Source: Actinomycetes bacterium (GTDB lineage: Bacteria > Actinomycetota > Coriobacteriia > Anaerosomatales > Anaerosomataceae). Taken from it: a stretch of DNA of 33,964 nucleotides. Numbering within the stretch: position 1 is the first letter of the stretch; the number at the start of each line of letters is the position of its first letter. Position numbers and translations under genes: made by a program. Below, piece after piece: positions 15,278 through 25,514 of the stretch. The notes below the pieces were generated by a model, which was given only the letters and a program-made list of their open reading frames with translations, was not told where the DNA came from and made no database searches. The stretch is from the NCBI GenBank assembly GCA_022839745.1, contig JALHJB010000021.1, positions 1 through 33,964 on the forward strand. The letters are read 5' to 3'.

Positions 15278-15520
15278 ATGGCACGCTTCGAGATCTATGT
15301 GACGTACAAGAAGGGCATCTTCGACCCGCCAGGCGCCACCGCCGAGCGCGCGCTCGTGAACCTCGGCTACGACGAGGTCGCCTCGGTGAAGATCGGCAAG
15401 TACATCCAGCTCGAGGTTGCCGACGGCACGCGTGTGGAGCGGGTGCGCGAGATGTGCGACAAGCTGCTCGCCAACCCCGTGATCGAGGACTACCGCATCG
15501 AGACCGTCGGGGAGGCGTAG
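15278..15520 (+). CDS. purS: phosphoribosylformylglycinamidine synthase subunit PurS
   Basis: This encodes 80 residues, the normal length. The opening FEIYVTYKKGIFDPPGATAERALVNLGYDEVASVKIGKYI and the end MCDKLLANPVIEDYRIE are diagnostic. PurS dimers bridge PurL and PurQ so that ammonia from PurQ reaches PurL. ATG 15278 is preceded by a strong AGGGGAGGAG ribosome-binding site, and purQ begins three bases after its stop. Confidence 0.95.
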   Translation: MARFEIYVTYKKGIFDPPGATAERALVNLGYDEVASVKIGKYIQLEVADGTRVERVREMCDKLLANPVIEDYRIETVGEA

Positions 15521-15523
15521 GCG

Positions 15524-16219
15524 ATGCGCTTCGGAGTGGTGCGGTTCCCCGGTTCGAACTGCGAGCAGGACGTGGTCCATGCGGTGCGGTATCTCGGCAT
15601 GGAGGCCGGCTACATCTGGCATGGCGACACCGACCTCGTCGGCTACGACGCGATCGTGCTTCCCGGCGGCTTCAGCTACGGCGACTACATCCGCTGCGGC
15701 GCGGTGGCGCGCTTCAGCCCCGTGATGGCCGAGGTCGTGCGTTTTGCCGAGCGCGGCGGGCCCGTCATCGGCATCTGCAACGGCTTCCAGATCCTCACCG
15801 AGGCGCATCTGCTCCCCGGCGCGCTGCTGCGCAACACCGGGCTGAAGTTCGTGTGCAAGCCCGCCTCGCTTCGCGTGGAGGAGAGCGTGTGCCAGTGGCT
15901 CGACCTCCCCGCGGGGACCGTGGTCAGCGTGCCCGTGAACCACAACGAGGGCAACTACATCTGCGATGAGGACACGCTCGAGCGGTTGCGCGGTAACGGC
16001 CAGGTCGTGCTCCGCTACTGCGAACCCGATGGCACCACCGCCGAGGGCGGCAGCGCCCCCAACGGCGCGTTCGACGATATCGCGGGCATCTGCAACGAGC
16101 GCGGGAACGTCTTCGGCCTCATGCCGCATCCCGAGCGCGTGGTGGACCCGCTCTCCGGCGGCACCGACGGCCAGGCGTTCTTCACCGCCATCGCACAGCG
16201 GATTGCGAGCGTTGGATAG
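15524..16219 (+). CDS. purQ: phosphoribosylformylglycinamidine synthase subunit PurQ (glutaminase)
   Basis: This encodes 231 residues of class I glutamine amidotransferase fold. FPGSNCEQD opens the protein, LPGGFSYGDYIRCGA follows, and the nucleophile is C85 in IGICNGFQILTEA. H202 and E204 in MPHPERV complete the triad. It releases ammonia from glutamine for FGAM synthesis with PurS and with PurL encoded 2 kb downstream. The short distance to purS and a GGGGAGG site indicate one operon; transcription probably ends before the next gene. Confidence 0.95.
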   Translation: MRFGVVRFPGSNCEQDVVHAVRYLGMEAGYIWHGDTDLVGYDAIVLPGGFSYGDYIRCGAVARFSPVMAEVVRFAERGGPVIGICNGFQILTEAHLLPGALLRNTGLKFVCKPASLRVEESVCQWLDLPAGTVVSVPVNHNEGNYICDEDTLERLRGNGQVVLRYCEPDGTTAEGGSAPNGAFDDIAGICNERGNVFGLMPHPERVVDPLSGGTDGQAFFTAIAQRIASVG

Positions 16220-16286
16220 GGTTCTGAGCTGCGGGTTTACATCCGGGTAAGGGTTCGCTTGTATCCCGGAAGCCATCGGCTGGCAT

Positions 16287-16318
16287 CCTCGTACCGGAAG
16301 TGTTCCGTCGGTACGAGG
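16287..16318 (+). promoter_or_regulatory. hairpin overlapping the ribosome-binding site of the next gene
   Basis: CCTCGTACCG (16287-16296) and CGGTACGAGG (16309-16318) form a perfect 10-bp stem with a 12-nt loop that itself contains GGAA/TTCC. The right arm runs into AGGAGG, the ribosome-binding site for the ATG at 16329, so the stem pairs the first part of that site. It may tune translation of the secreted protein, or act as a weak terminator for purSQ. Confidence 0.5.
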
Positions 16319-16328
16319 AGGTATCGCC

Positions 16329-16997
16329 ATGAGATGGGGACGCGCGTTCGTCGCTGCGGTCTGTGCGTGTGTGCTGGTGGCAGGTGGTGTCGCCCCGGCC
16401 TACGGCGCCGGGGGTCCGGCGACCAAGCGCGCCGGGCGCGGAGGCGTCATCCCGCCCGAGTGGAACCTCCCAAAGCCGCCGGTCGTCCCACACGATGACG
16501 TCGCTCCACCCGGCGCGGGCGGCATCCTGGGCGACGGCCAGAACACCATCGCTTTCACGTCGTTCGACACCGGCGACATCATCGTGGTGCTCGGCACTAC
16601 GTTCGGCCACGCCGGGTGCTGGTCCGACGCCCTCTACAGCGCCTCGCGCGGGCTGTACTCCTACTGCATCTGGAGCGCGAACACCACGCCCGTCAACGGT
16701 GTCCAGCTCGAGCAGCCGGTGAAGTACCGCGCCTACGACCGCGCCTACGGTCTCTGGGTGCCCAAGAAGGCGAGTTGCGGGTCGGCGGTCGTGAGCTACT
16801 GCGCCCTGCAGAAGGGCGAGCCCTACAACATCGCGTCCTCCAAGACCGACTACGCGCGCTGGTACTGCAGCAAGCTTCCCTGGGTGGGCTGGAAGCTCAA
16901 GGCCGGCGTTGACCTCGACGCTGACGGCGGGTACTGGGTGTGGCCGGTGGATCTGGTGAACGACGGCGATACCGCGGTGTTCGCCAGCGCGAGCTGA
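16329..16997 (+). CDS. secreted permuted papain-like (YiiX/NlpC-P60-type) protein
   Basis: This encodes 222 residues. Residues 1-26 are a Sec signal peptide ending in AYGA. A Pro-rich linker follows. From residue ~78 the FDTGDIIVVLGTTFGHAGCWSDALYSAS segment carries H94, and near the C terminus WYCSKLPWVGWKLKAGVDLDADGGYWVWPVDLVNDGD carries C180. His before Cys, with GD(I/L)I and a C-terminal hydrophobic-Cys-Ser pattern, is the order of permuted NlpC/P60-like hydrolases (YiiX/YebB, DUF830). These are putative amidases or peptidases acting on cell wall or lipid. The substrate is unknown. A strong GAGGAGG site precedes the ATG. Confidence 0.72.
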   Translation: MRWGRAFVAAVCACVLVAGGVAPAYGAGGPATKRAGRGGVIPPEWNLPKPPVVPHDDVAPPGAGGILGDGQNTIAFTSFDTGDIIVVLGTTFGHAGCWSDALYSASRGLYSYCIWSANTTPVNGVQLEQPVKYRAYDRAYGLWVPKKASCGSAVVSYCALQKGEPYNIASSKTDYARWYCSKLPWVGWKLKAGVDLDADGGYWVWPVDLVNDGDTAVFASAS

Positions 16998-17005
16998 CAG
17001 AACCA

Positions 17006-17044
17006 ACGCTCCGCCCCGGCGCGCTGAGGTACGGGGCGGAGCGT
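17006..17044 (+). terminator. strong GC hairpin after the papain-like gene
   Basis: ACGCTCCGCCCCG and CGGGGCGGAGCGT are perfect 13-bp arms around a 13-nt loop. It begins nine bases after the stop of the secreted protein gene. There is no T-run after the stem, so it may be a transcript 3' end stabiliser or a Rho-assisted terminator. Confidence 0.65.
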
Positions 17045-17087
17045 CGCTGCCGCCATGGAGGACCGACGTCGGGGTTTGGGGGGCGCT

Positions 17088-18203
17088 GTGGTTCGAGTCA
17101 TGAGGGCTGTGGTGGGCCTGTGCGTGCTCGTGTTGCTCGCGGGATGCGCGACGCCCGATGTGCGGACGAGGCCGATCGAGGGTGACGTGATCGCCGTGGT
17201 CTCGTACTCGCCGCACGAGGTGGTGCTCGTCGATCGCGAGACGCTGTCCGTCATCAAGCGTGTGCGTCTGCGGTCCATGGGAACCGACCCTCTTGCGATC
17301 GCGGAGCGCAGAGTGTTCGTCACCGCGCAGTGTGGCGGCGTGGGCGCTGACAGCGATGACGCTGTGGCCGTGGTCGACCTCGCGCGCGGCGGTGCGGTCA
17401 CGTATATCAAGCTGCCCACGGTCAACCCCGGGTTCGTGGAGGCTGCGAGCCCCGATACGCTGCTTGTGTCGCACGGTGTGTGGGTCGACGACGCGTTCCC
17501 GGTGACGGAGGTCGACCTTGCGCGGGGGACAGCCACCGCAAGCGAGGCGATTCCGAACGCGCAGGGCGACCTTGTGGTTGTTGGAGGGTCGGTGTGGACG
17601 GCTGGCGTGGAGGATGCGGGGATCGACGTGCCCGGTGGCCTACCGGGCGGTGGGAATGTGGACGGCGGTGCCTCGGCTGTCACTGTCCGCGGCACGCCGC
17701 TCGACCGCGGGCGCCCGCGCGTAGTGCCCTGGGGCGGCGAGCCGCCACTCCTCGCCCGTGACGGCCGGAGCGTGGATAGCCTGCTGGCGGTGACCGGCAC
17801 CGGCCGCTCCGCCGAGGTGGCACGCGTGTCGGTGCCGGGCTGCGAGTGTGTGGCTACCGTTACCGTTGACGGTCTTGCGAGCGGTCTCAGCCAGGTGGTG
17901 GCGGCGGGAGACATGCTGGTGATGCGCGATTCGAGCGGTGCCGACGTGGCGGAACCGGGCGGTCCCCTCATCGTGCTTGACCGCGCGACCCTCGGAGAGC
18001 TTCGCCGTATCGAGGTGGGGGGCTTCGTCTCGCACCTTTCCGCGCTCGGTGACCTCGTCTACGCCGTCACGTGGGACTCCGGCGAGCTGATCGAGATCGA
18101 CCCTGCATCAGGGGAGGTCCTGCGACGCACTCGCATCGACGGCCTGGAGGGCAAGACGCTGCAGCTTGCCGCCCTTGGCGACCGAGCGACAAGCGGCCCG
18201 TAA
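17088..18203 (+). CDS. lipoprotein with probable beta-propeller fold
   Basis: About 371 residues from GTG 17088, which sits behind GGGGGG; ATG 17100 and ATG 17055 are alternatives. The N terminus has a lipoprotein signal, VGLCVLVLLAGC, with the lipobox Cys. The mature part repeats blade-like segments: VIAVVSYSPHEVVLVDRETLSVIKRVRL, AVAVVDLARGGAVTYIKL, PLIVLDRATLGELRRIEVGGFVSHLSALGDLVYAVTWDSGELIEIDPASGEVLRRTRI. This YVTN/NHL-like pattern suggests a surface beta-propeller. A Gly-rich insert lies mid-protein (VPGGLPGGGNVDGG). The function is unknown. It separates purSQ from purL. Confidence 0.75.
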   Translation: MVRVMRAVVGLCVLVLLAGCATPDVRTRPIEGDVIAVVSYSPHEVVLVDRETLSVIKRVRLRSMGTDPLAIAERRVFVTAQCGGVGADSDDAVAVVDLARGGAVTYIKLPTVNPGFVEAASPDTLLVSHGVWVDDAFPVTEVDLARGTATASEAIPNAQGDLVVVGGSVWTAGVEDAGIDVPGGLPGGGNVDGGASAVTVRGTPLDRGRPRVVPWGGEPPLLARDGRSVDSLLAVTGTGRSAEVARVSVPGCECVATVTVDGLASGLSQVVAAGDMLVMRDSSGADVAEPGGPLIVLDRATLGELRRIEVGGFVSHLSALGDLVYAVTWDSGELIEIDPASGEVLRRTRIDGLEGKTLQLAALGDRATSGP

Positions 18204-18221
18204 TGGCCGTGCGCTTTCCGC

Positions 18222-18227
18222 TACAAT
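18222..18227 (+). promoter_or_regulatory. candidate -10 box upstream of purL
   Basis: TACAAT lies 41 bases before the purL ATG, in the short gap after the lipoprotein stop. The same hexamer precedes purC and purM. No consensus -35 box is visible. Confidence 0.35.
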
Positions 18228-18268
18228 CGAGCCACCATCAGCCGCTACTGCCCGGGGAGCACCGCGAC

Positions 18269-20521
<2,253 letters not shown>

Positions 20522-20644
20522 GCGCGGTGCCTCCTGAGCGAGGTGGGTCCGTAGCGGCAGCCACGGCTGACACGCTGGCTCTGGCGGCGCACCGCGCCGT
20601 GCCGGTGCTATGCTGTGCACGTTGTCGCACGTAGGGAGGCGGAC

Positions 20645-21205
20645 GTGGAGCTGCTCACCGGCCTCGGCCTGTCGATCCCGGCGGGTCTGAACGCGTACAT
20701 CCCGCTGCTCGTTGTCGCCGTTGCCCAGCACTTCGAGTGGCTGGAGCTCAAGGCGCCGTTCGACACCCTTGGCGAGTGGTGGATGATCGCCGTCATCGCG
20801 GTGCTCCTCGTGGTGGAGATCGTGGCCGACAAGATCCCTGCCGTCGACCATGTGAACGATGCCATCCAGGGCTTCGTCCGTCCGGCAGCCGGTGGCATCG
20901 TTGCGGTCGCCGCCGCGGGTAGTGCGGTTGACGTGAGTCCCTGGCTGCTCGTACTCGCGGGCGTGGTGCTGGCAGGGGGCGTGCATGCCGTGAAGGCCAC
21001 CGCCCGGCCGGCCGTGAACGCGACCACCGCAGGAGTGGGCACGCCCGCCGTGAGCGCCGCCGAAGACGCTGGCGCGCTCGTGCTCTCGGTCATGGCGCTT
21101 GTGGCCCCGATCCTCGTGGTGTTCGTCTCGGCGGGAGTGGTGTACTCGCTCTGGCGGCTGTGGCGTCGCCGCCGTGACACCGGCAGCATCGTTGCGGAGC
21201 CGTAG
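20645..21205 (+). CDS. DUF4126-type membrane protein
   Basis: This encodes 186 residues. ELLTGLGLSIPAGLNAYIPLLVVAVA opens the protein; two or three more hydrophobic segments follow, and VVEIVADKIPAVDHVNDAIQGFVRPAAGGIVA is the motif by which DUF4126 proteins are recognised. GGVHAVKATARPAVNATTAGVGTPAVSAAEDA then resembles the family's C-terminal region. The function is unknown. GTG 20645 is supported by GGGAGG. A -10-like TATGCT with an upstream TG lies at 20610. The next gene starts five bases after its stop. Confidence 0.78.
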   Translation: MELLTGLGLSIPAGLNAYIPLLVVAVAQHFEWLELKAPFDTLGEWWMIAVIAVLLVVEIVADKIPAVDHVNDAIQGFVRPAAGGIVAVAAAGSAVDVSPWLLVLAGVVLAGGVHAVKATARPAVNATTAGVGTPAVSAAEDAGALVLSVMALVAPILVVFVSAGVVYSLWRLWRRRRDTGSIVAEP

Positions 21206-21209
21206 CCGG

Positions 21210-21518
21210 GTGCCTGCCGATCGCGACACCCTGCGCACGCTCAAGCTCGACCTGCGCAGCGATGACCCTGCCACGCGCGACGCCGCCGCCCAGAGCGCAG
21301 TCGTCGTAGCGCGTTCCGCGCTCGTGCCTGTTCTGACCGAGGCGCTGCTCTCGGATACCCTGGCAGTGCGTGAGCGGGCACTCGCGCTGCTCGAACATCA
21401 CGCCGGAGCTGAAGCAGTTGACGAGGCGAGGCGGATCGTCAGCAGCGGCGGGCCGGCGATCGAGCAGCGCCTCGCACCCGTGCTCGCCCGCATCCTCCCT
21501 TCGGCCACGGATGCCTGA
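21210..21518 (+). CDS. small HEAT-like helical repeat protein
   Basis: This encodes 102 residues. Alternating helices LRTLKLDLRSDDPATRDAAAQSAVVVA and LVPVLTEALLSDTLAVRERALALLEHHAGAEAVDEARRIV resemble two HEAT-type repeats, with the Asp/Arg positions common in PBS-lyase HEAT units. There is no catalytic motif. The GTG start at 21210 lies directly after the DUF4126 stop, so the two are probably co-expressed. The role is unknown. Confidence 0.65.
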   Translation: MPADRDTLRTLKLDLRSDDPATRDAAAQSAVVVARSALVPVLTEALLSDTLAVRERALALLEHHAGAEAVDEARRIVSSGGPAIEQRLAPVLARILPSATDA

Positions 21519-21591
21519 ACGCACGCGTGCGGCTCGTGCTATCCTACTCGGCGCACAGCACCCTACCGCATCGAGGACGTGGGATTCCGGT

Positions 21592-23055
21592 ATGACGGAT
21601 TACCATCGCGACGACGAGTGGATCTTGAGCGAACGCCCGGACCACATGGAGGAAGAGTGCGGCGTCTTCGGCGTGTGGGCCGACGGTGAAGACGTGGCCC
21701 GCCTCACGTACTTCGGCCTGCATGCGCTGCAGCATCGCGGCCAGGAGTCGGCCGGGATCGCCGTTGCCGATGGCTACACGCTCACGGTGGTGAAGAACCT
21801 CGGCCTGGTGCCGCAGGTGTTCTCCGAGAGCGACCTTGATTCGCTGCAGGGTCACCTTGCGGTGGGGCACACGCGCTACTCGACCACCGGCGCGTCCAAG
21901 AAGTGGGAGAACGCGCAGCCGATGATCTCGGCGATCGGCCCCAACACGATCGCGCTCGCGCACAACGGCAACCTCGTGAACACCGCGTCGCTACGCGAGG
22001 AGCTGCAGGCGCTCGGCGTGCGCTTCCGCTCCACCACCGACTCCGAGGTCATGGTCCGGCTGGTCGATCACTTCACCCAGCAGCACAACTCGATCCGCGC
22101 TGGCATTCGTGACGCGATGCGGTTGATGCGGGGCGCGTACTCGGTTGTGATGATGTCGGAGCAAGCGCTGTACGCATTCCGCGACCCGCACGGCGTCCGC
22201 CCCCTGTGCATCGGCACGCTTCCCGACGATCGTGGGTGGGTCATCGCCTCCGAGTCGTGCGCGCTCGACATCGTGGGCGCCGAGTTCGTGCGGAACGTCA
22301 ACCCCGGAGAACTCGTTCGCGTGAAGGACGGCGTGTTCGAGTCCGAGCAGGCGGTCCCCTCGGGGAAGCGCAGCCTCTGCGTGTTCGAGTTCGTGTACTT
22401 CGCGCGACCCGATACCGTGCTGTCCGGCCGCTCCGTGTACGAGTCGCGCCGGGAGCAGGGCATGGCACTCGCCGCGACAGCGCCGGTCGAGGCCGATCTT
22501 GTCATCGGCGTGCCCGACTCGGGCATTCCCGGTGCCGTGGGCTACGCGCAGGCGAGCGGCATCCCGTACGGCGAGGGGCTCGTGAAGAACCGCTACGTGG
22601 GCCGCACGTTCATCTCGCCAACGCAGTCGATCCGCCAGCAGGGCATCAGGCTGAAGCTCAACCCCATGCGCCATATCATCGAGGGCAAGCGCCTCGTTGT
22701 GGTCGATGACTCGATCGTGCGCGGCAACACCTCGAAGAAGCTCGTGCAGCTGCTTCGCGACGCGGGCGCCGCCGAGATCCACATGCGTCTCACGTCTCCT
22801 GCGGTGGTATGGCCGTGCTTCTACGGCATCGATACCGACACCCAGGACCAGCTGATCGCCGCCACGCACACGGTCGAACAGATCAGGGACTTCATCGGCG
22901 CTGACTCGGTGGCGTTCCTGGACCTTGAGGACCTGGTGGCATCAACGGGCAGGCCCGTGGGCGATCTGTGCACGGCGTGCTTCGATGGCGAATACCCCAT
23001 CGGGATCCCCGATTCGCTCCGCCGCGGAAAGCTCGTGCTGGAGCAGGCCGAGTGA
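21592..23055 (+). CDS. purF: amidophosphoribosyltransferase
   Basis: This encodes 487 residues. A 22-residue propeptide precedes C23 in EEECGVFGVW, the N-terminal nucleophile of the glutaminase domain after self-cleavage. LHALQHRGQESAGIA, AHNGNLVN and the PRPP loop RLVVVDDSIVRGNTSKK are clear. Four cysteines match the 4Fe-4S ligands of the Bacillus-type enzyme (SLCVFEFVYFARP, VVWPCFYGIDT, GDLCTACFDGEYP), so an oxygen-sensitive cluster form is predicted. It makes phosphoribosylamine, the first committed purine step. ATG 21592 gives the expected propeptide; an upstream TATCCT (21540-21545) preceded by TG could be the -10. Confidence 0.95.
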   Translation: MTDYHRDDEWILSERPDHMEEECGVFGVWADGEDVARLTYFGLHALQHRGQESAGIAVADGYTLTVVKNLGLVPQVFSESDLDSLQGHLAVGHTRYSTTGASKKWENAQPMISAIGPNTIALAHNGNLVNTASLREELQALGVRFRSTTDSEVMVRLVDHFTQQHNSIRAGIRDAMRLMRGAYSVVMMSEQALYAFRDPHGVRPLCIGTLPDDRGWVIASESCALDIVGAEFVRNVNPGELVRVKDGVFESEQAVPSGKRSLCVFEFVYFARPDTVLSGRSVYESRREQGMALAATAPVEADLVIGVPDSGIPGAVGYAQASGIPYGEGLVKNRYVGRTFISPTQSIRQQGIRLKLNPMRHIIEGKRLVVVDDSIVRGNTSKKLVQLLRDAGAAEIHMRLTSPAVVWPCFYGIDTDTQDQLIAATHTVEQIRDFIGADSVAFLDLEDLVASTGRPVGDLCTACFDGEYPIGIPDSLRRGKLVLEQAE

Positions 23056-23498
23056 CACAGGCTGCGGTTGCGCTTGGCGCGCTCCTTCAGGGGCTGCGCT
23101 TCGCGCTGGAGTACAACCCGCTTGCTGCAACGATCACCGTGGCGTTCGCTGCCGGCATCTCCGGCTATCCCCGTGCCCCTCGCGAACGCAGGCTCGAGGC
23201 GCTCGGCATCGTGGTGCTCGGCTGGCTGCTTGGCGACGGCCTGCGCGTGCTCGGACACGCGCGCGATCTTTACGACGGTGTGGCTGAGGCGGCGTTGTCG
23301 GGAGCACCCGCATGGGCGGGATGGCTGTTCCTCGCACTCTGGGCGACCGGTTCGCTCGCGATCGGGTACATCGCGCCGATGCTGGTGGGCGCATCGGTGG
23401 GGCGCCGGGTGACACATGGCACGGGCTGGCTGGCCGCTGCCGGCGTGGCCGTGGCACTCACGCTCGCGGTCTCGGCGGGCGCGGGCGCGCTGGGATAG
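23052..23498 (+). CDS. membrane protein overlapping purF
   Basis: This encodes 148 residues with about four hydrophobic segments (LAATITVAFAAGISGY, LGIVVLGWLLGDGLRVL, WAGWLFLALWATGSLAIGYIAPMLVGASVG and a final Ala/Gly/Val-rich helix). No family is recognised. The GTG start overlaps the purF stop by four bases (GTGA), so its translation is coupled to purF. It ends before the toxin-antitoxin promoter. From 23499 to 23590 I see no further gene. Confidence 0.72.
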   Translation: MTQAAVALGALLQGLRFALEYNPLAATITVAFAAGISGYPRAPRERRLEALGIVVLGWLLGDGLRVLGHARDLYDGVAEAALSGAPAWAGWLFLALWATGSLAIGYIAPMLVGASVGRRVTHGTGWLAAAGVAVALTLAVSAGAGALG

Positions 23499-23590
23499 GC
23501 GGCGCGCACCCGGGCTCCCGGCTCAGGCGAGCGTGCGCACCGTGCGTGCGCCCGAAGCGGCAAGCGTACGGCACGTACCCACCGGTCCGC

Positions 23591-23641
23591 TTGACTCCCG
23601 AATCGCGTGGTCATACCATCGGTATGAATCATGGTATGACC
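23591..23641 (+). promoter_or_regulatory. autoregulated promoter/operator of the first toxin-antitoxin pair
   Basis: A -35 box TTGACT (23591-23596) and -10 box TACCAT (23614-23619) are 17 bp apart. The -10 lies inside GGTCATACCAT (23609-23619), which is matched exactly by ATGGTATGACC (23631-23641) after an 11-bp spacer. The spacer holds a third half-site, GGTATG. Repeated half-sites over the -10 box fit ribbon-helix-helix antitoxins, which bind their own promoter cooperatively. Confidence 0.75.
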
Positions 23642-23656
23642 GAGAGGGGCGCCACC

Positions 23657-23968
23657 ATGACCGCCAAGGTCACCATCTCACTGCCCGATGAGCTCCTCGA
23701 GCGCCTGGATGCCGAGGCGCGCGAGCTCGGCGTTGCCAGAAGCGAGCTCGTGCAGGAGTCGCTCACCACCTACCTCGGCAAGACGGCCGAGGAGCGGCAG
23801 GCCGAGGCGCGACGTGCGCGCATGGAGTGGGCGCTCGAGGGGATGCGTACGTTCGCGGATCGCCACCCTGTGATCTACGACGATCGGCCGACGCTGGAGA
23901 TCCTGCGTGAGATACGGGAGACGGATGATTCTGCGCCGCTTCGCGGGAAGCATGGTGGTCCGAGGTGA
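23657..23968 (+). CDS. ribbon-helix-helix antitoxin (VapB/CopG type)
   Basis: This encodes 103 residues. KVTISLPDELLERLDAEARELGVARSELVQESLTTYL is a textbook ribbon-helix-helix DNA-binding domain. The acidic/basic C-terminal region (LEILREIRETDDSAPLRG) would wrap the toxin. It starts at ATG 23657 behind GAGAGGGG and overlaps the toxin start by four bases (GTGA). Its predicted operator lies just upstream. It sits between purF and purM with no purine-related role. Confidence 0.85.
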   Translation: MTAKVTISLPDELLERLDAEARELGVARSELVQESLTTYLGKTAEERQAEARRARMEWALEGMRTFADRHPVIYDDRPTLEILREIRETDDSAPLRGKHGGPR

Positions 23969-24372
23969 GCACGGCCGCGCGAGTGGTTCTGGATGCCTCG
24001 GTAGGCGTCAAGTGGTTCAGGCGTGAACGCGGCTCAGACGCGGCGCTCCTGTTACAGCAGCGCTCGCTGACAGGGGAGATCCGGCTGGCTGCCCCCACGC
24101 ACTTCGTCCACGAGGTGCTGGCGGCAGTGAATCGTGAGAACGACGCGGAAGTCGTCATCGAGGCGTGGGAGATCATCAAGGCATCGGGCATCGCCATCAT
24201 TCCGCTCGATGACGCGGTGATCGCCGAGGCCGCCCGCCAGTGCGACGCCCTCGGCTGCTCCTTCTATGATGCGCTGGCTCCGGCGTGCGCCGTGCTGCTG
24301 GACGCCACGCTCGCGAGCGCGGATGCGCGGGCACATGGCGCATTCCCTGGTGTGCACCTGATCGAGGGCTGA
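23965..24372 (+). CDS. PIN-domain toxin (VapC family)
   Basis: This encodes 135 residues. The acidic catalytic residues of PIN ribonucleases are at the expected places: D10 in VVLDASVGVKWF, E50 in FVHEVLAAV, D102 in SFYDALAPACAV and D120 in LASADARAH. VapC toxins cleave RNA, usually initiator tRNA or rRNA, when the antitoxin is lost. The GTG start overlaps the antitoxin stop. All key residues are present, so it looks intact. Confidence 0.87.
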   Translation: MSTAARVVLDASVGVKWFRRERGSDAALLLQQRSLTGEIRLAAPTHFVHEVLAAVNRENDAEVVIEAWEIIKASGIAIIPLDDAVIAEAARQCDALGCSFYDALAPACAVLLDATLASADARAHGAFPGVHLIEG

Positions 24373-24412
24373 AACGAGGCCGCGTCAGCCGGTGAGGGCG
24401 CGCGGCGTGGGG

Positions 24413-24418
24413 TACAAT
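24413..24418 (+). promoter_or_regulatory. candidate -10 box upstream of purM
   Basis: TACAAT begins the 12-mer TACAATGCACGC (24413-24424), which is identical to the one before purC at 13481-13492. It lies about 40 bases before the purM ATG. There is no recognisable -35 box. Confidence 0.4.
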
Positions 24419-24458
24419 GCACGCGTGCGCGGCCGCGCACACGATCCGAGGGGAGACC

Positions 24459-25514
24459 ATGGGAGCCGACCAGCATCAGGGTCCGGTCGATTACCGTACC
24501 GCCGGCGTGGACACCGCGGAGGGCGCGCGCGCGGTTGAGCGCATCCGCTCGCACGTGCGGGCGACCTACCGGCCCGAGGTGATCGGCGACATCGGCGGAT
24601 TTGGCGGGCTGTTCTCGGCCAAGGCGCTCAAGGACATGGACGACCCGGTGCTCGTTTCGAGCACTGACGGCGTTGGCACCAAACTCAAGCTGGCACAGCT
24701 GCTCGATGTCCACGACACCGTGGGCATCGATCTTGTGGCGATGTGCGTGAACGACATCCTCGTGGCCGGCGCCGAGCCGCTTTTCTTCCTCGATTACGTT
24801 GCCGTGGGCAAGCTCGATTCGGCGCGCATGGAGCGTATCGTGGCCGGCATCGCCCGCGGTTGCGAACAGGCAGGCTGCGCGCTGGTGGGCGGCGAGATGG
24901 CCGAGCACCCCGGCACCATGGACCCGGACGACTACGACGTCTCCGGCTTCTGCGTAGGCGCGGTCGACCGCCCGAAGATGATCACCGGCGAGACGATCAC
25001 GCCGGGTGATGTGATCCTCGGCCTGGCCTCGAGCGGGCTGCACTCTAACGGCTTCTCGCTTGTGCGGAAGGTGCTGGTTGAGGGCCGTGAAGACGAACTC
25101 TCTCTGCCGAGGGTCGACCTCGGTGGCGCAACGCTCGGCGAGCTGCTGCTCACACCCACGCGCATCTACGTGAAGAGCGTGCTCGCCACGCTGGCCGAGG
25201 TGCCGGTCAAGGGCATGGCGCACATCACCGGTGGCGGGATCACCGAGAACCTCGATCGCGCACTGCCGAAGACGTGCGACGCGCGTGTGGTGCGCGGCTC
25301 GTGGAAGGTGCCGCAGGTCTTCGGCCTGATGCAGGCAGCCGCCGGGATCGACGACGACAGCATGTACCGCACCTTCAACATGGGCGTGGGCTTTGCGCTC
25401 GTGCTCGGCCCGAAGGACGCCCCGGCTGCGGCCGCGAAGCTGCGCGAGCTGGGCGAGACGGTGAGCGAGATCGGCGAGATCGTGGAAGGCACGGGGGCGG
25501 TCATCTATGGGTGA
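24459..25514 (+). CDS. purM: phosphoribosylformylglycinamidine cyclo-ligase
   Basis: This encodes 351 residues. VDYRTAGVDTAEGARAVERI, LVSSTDGVGTKLKLA (residues 66-80), DLVAMCVNDILVAGAEPLFFLDY and GLASSGLHSNGFSLVRKVL are the family landmarks, and GMAHITGGGITENLDRALP completes the core. It closes FGAM to AIR using ATP. ATG 24459 follows GAGGGGAG. The 3' end overlaps purN by eight bases, so purM and purN are translated together. Confidence 0.95.
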   Translation: MGADQHQGPVDYRTAGVDTAEGARAVERIRSHVRATYRPEVIGDIGGFGGLFSAKALKDMDDPVLVSSTDGVGTKLKLAQLLDVHDTVGIDLVAMCVNDILVAGAEPLFFLDYVAVGKLDSARMERIVAGIARGCEQAGCALVGGEMAEHPGTMDPDDYDVSGFCVGAVDRPKMITGETITPGDVILGLASSGLHSNGFSLVRKVLVEGREDELSLPRVDLGGATLGELLLTPTRIYVKSVLATLAEVPVKGMAHITGGGITENLDRALPKTCDARVVRGSWKVPQVFGLMQAAAGIDDDSMYRTFNMGVGFALVLGPKDAPAAAAKLRELGETVSEIGEIVEGTGAVIYG

